Source: Clostridia bacterium (GTDB lineage: Bacteria; Bacillota_A; Clostridia; Christensenellales; CAG-138). From it: 5,278 bases of DNA. Positions within the stretch are counted from its first letter, which is position 1, and each line of letters starts with the position of its first letter. The position numbers were made by a program, and so were the translations under genes. The stretch is from NCBI GenBank assembly GCA_017553815.1, contig JAFZJT010000245.1, positions 1 through 5,278 of the forward strand, given 5' to 3'. The notes under the pieces were generated by a model. That model was not told where the DNA came from, ran no database searches, and saw only the letters and a program-made list of their open reading frames with translations. This document shows, in pieces, positions 5,194 through 5,278 of the stretch.

Positions 5194-5275
5194 CTGTTTT
5201 TGGGTTTACATGCGAAACACATCTTGCAATGTGCGGAAATCAGGGGTGTTTTTTGTGTTTGACCTGTTTTTGGGT
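5194..5275 (+). repeat. Short direct repeat in the right flank
   Basis: CTGTTTTTGGGT occurs at 5194-5205 and again at 5264-5275, each followed after zero or two bases by ACA. The DNA between contains no gene. This is probably host intergenic sequence; the repeat may continue beyond the window, and its meaning is unknown. Confidence 0.4.
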
Positions 5276-5278
5276 ACA

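Overview
The window looks like the right-hand end of a prophage or prophage remnant in a Gram-positive gut-type Firmicute, probably class Clostridia. The evidence is a compact lysis cassette with strong AGGAGG-type ribosome binding sites, a CD1375-type small phage protein, an r1t-type two-helix holin, and a fragment of a tRNA-Pro gene of Firmicute type at the far right. No integrase, capsid or portal gene lies in the window, so the rest of the element must extend to the left.

Positions 1-2458 (minus strand, transcribed leftward) hold one tightly packed operon. In transcription order it contains a 5'-truncated, catalytically degenerate endolysin-like fragment; a 126-residue phage protein of unknown function; a 39-residue CD1375-family protein; an NlpC/P60-type endolysin with a peptidoglycan-binding domain; a one-helix coiled-coil protein of the XhlA kind; a holin; and the first 17 codons of a further gene. 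Stops and starts overlap by 4-8 bases or sit 1-2 bases apart, which points to translational coupling. The endolysin, coiled-coil protein and holin would act together at lysis. Tail genes would be expected upstream of this cassette but are missing here.

Positions 2459-2947 are non-coding: a 140-base block with nested hairpins, a MITE-like inverted repeat, then AT-rich spacer ending in a near-consensus promoter. Positions 2948-4696 (plus strand) encode one 582-residue AAA-type ATPase with a C-terminal PD-(D/E)XK nuclease-like domain. It has its own promoter and stands alone, opposite to the lysis operon. Its place between a lysis cassette and an attachment site is where prophages usually carry accessory (moron) genes, so a role in defence or host fitness is possible but not shown.

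Positions 4697-5063 contain no convincing gene but have three copies of a 10-base direct repeat and a 14-base inverted repeat. These lie beside positions 5064-5108, which match the 3' half of tRNA-Pro(CGG) from the anticodon loop to CCA. I read this as the attachment-site duplication that ends the element. A strong intrinsic terminator (5140-5192) and probable host flank follow.
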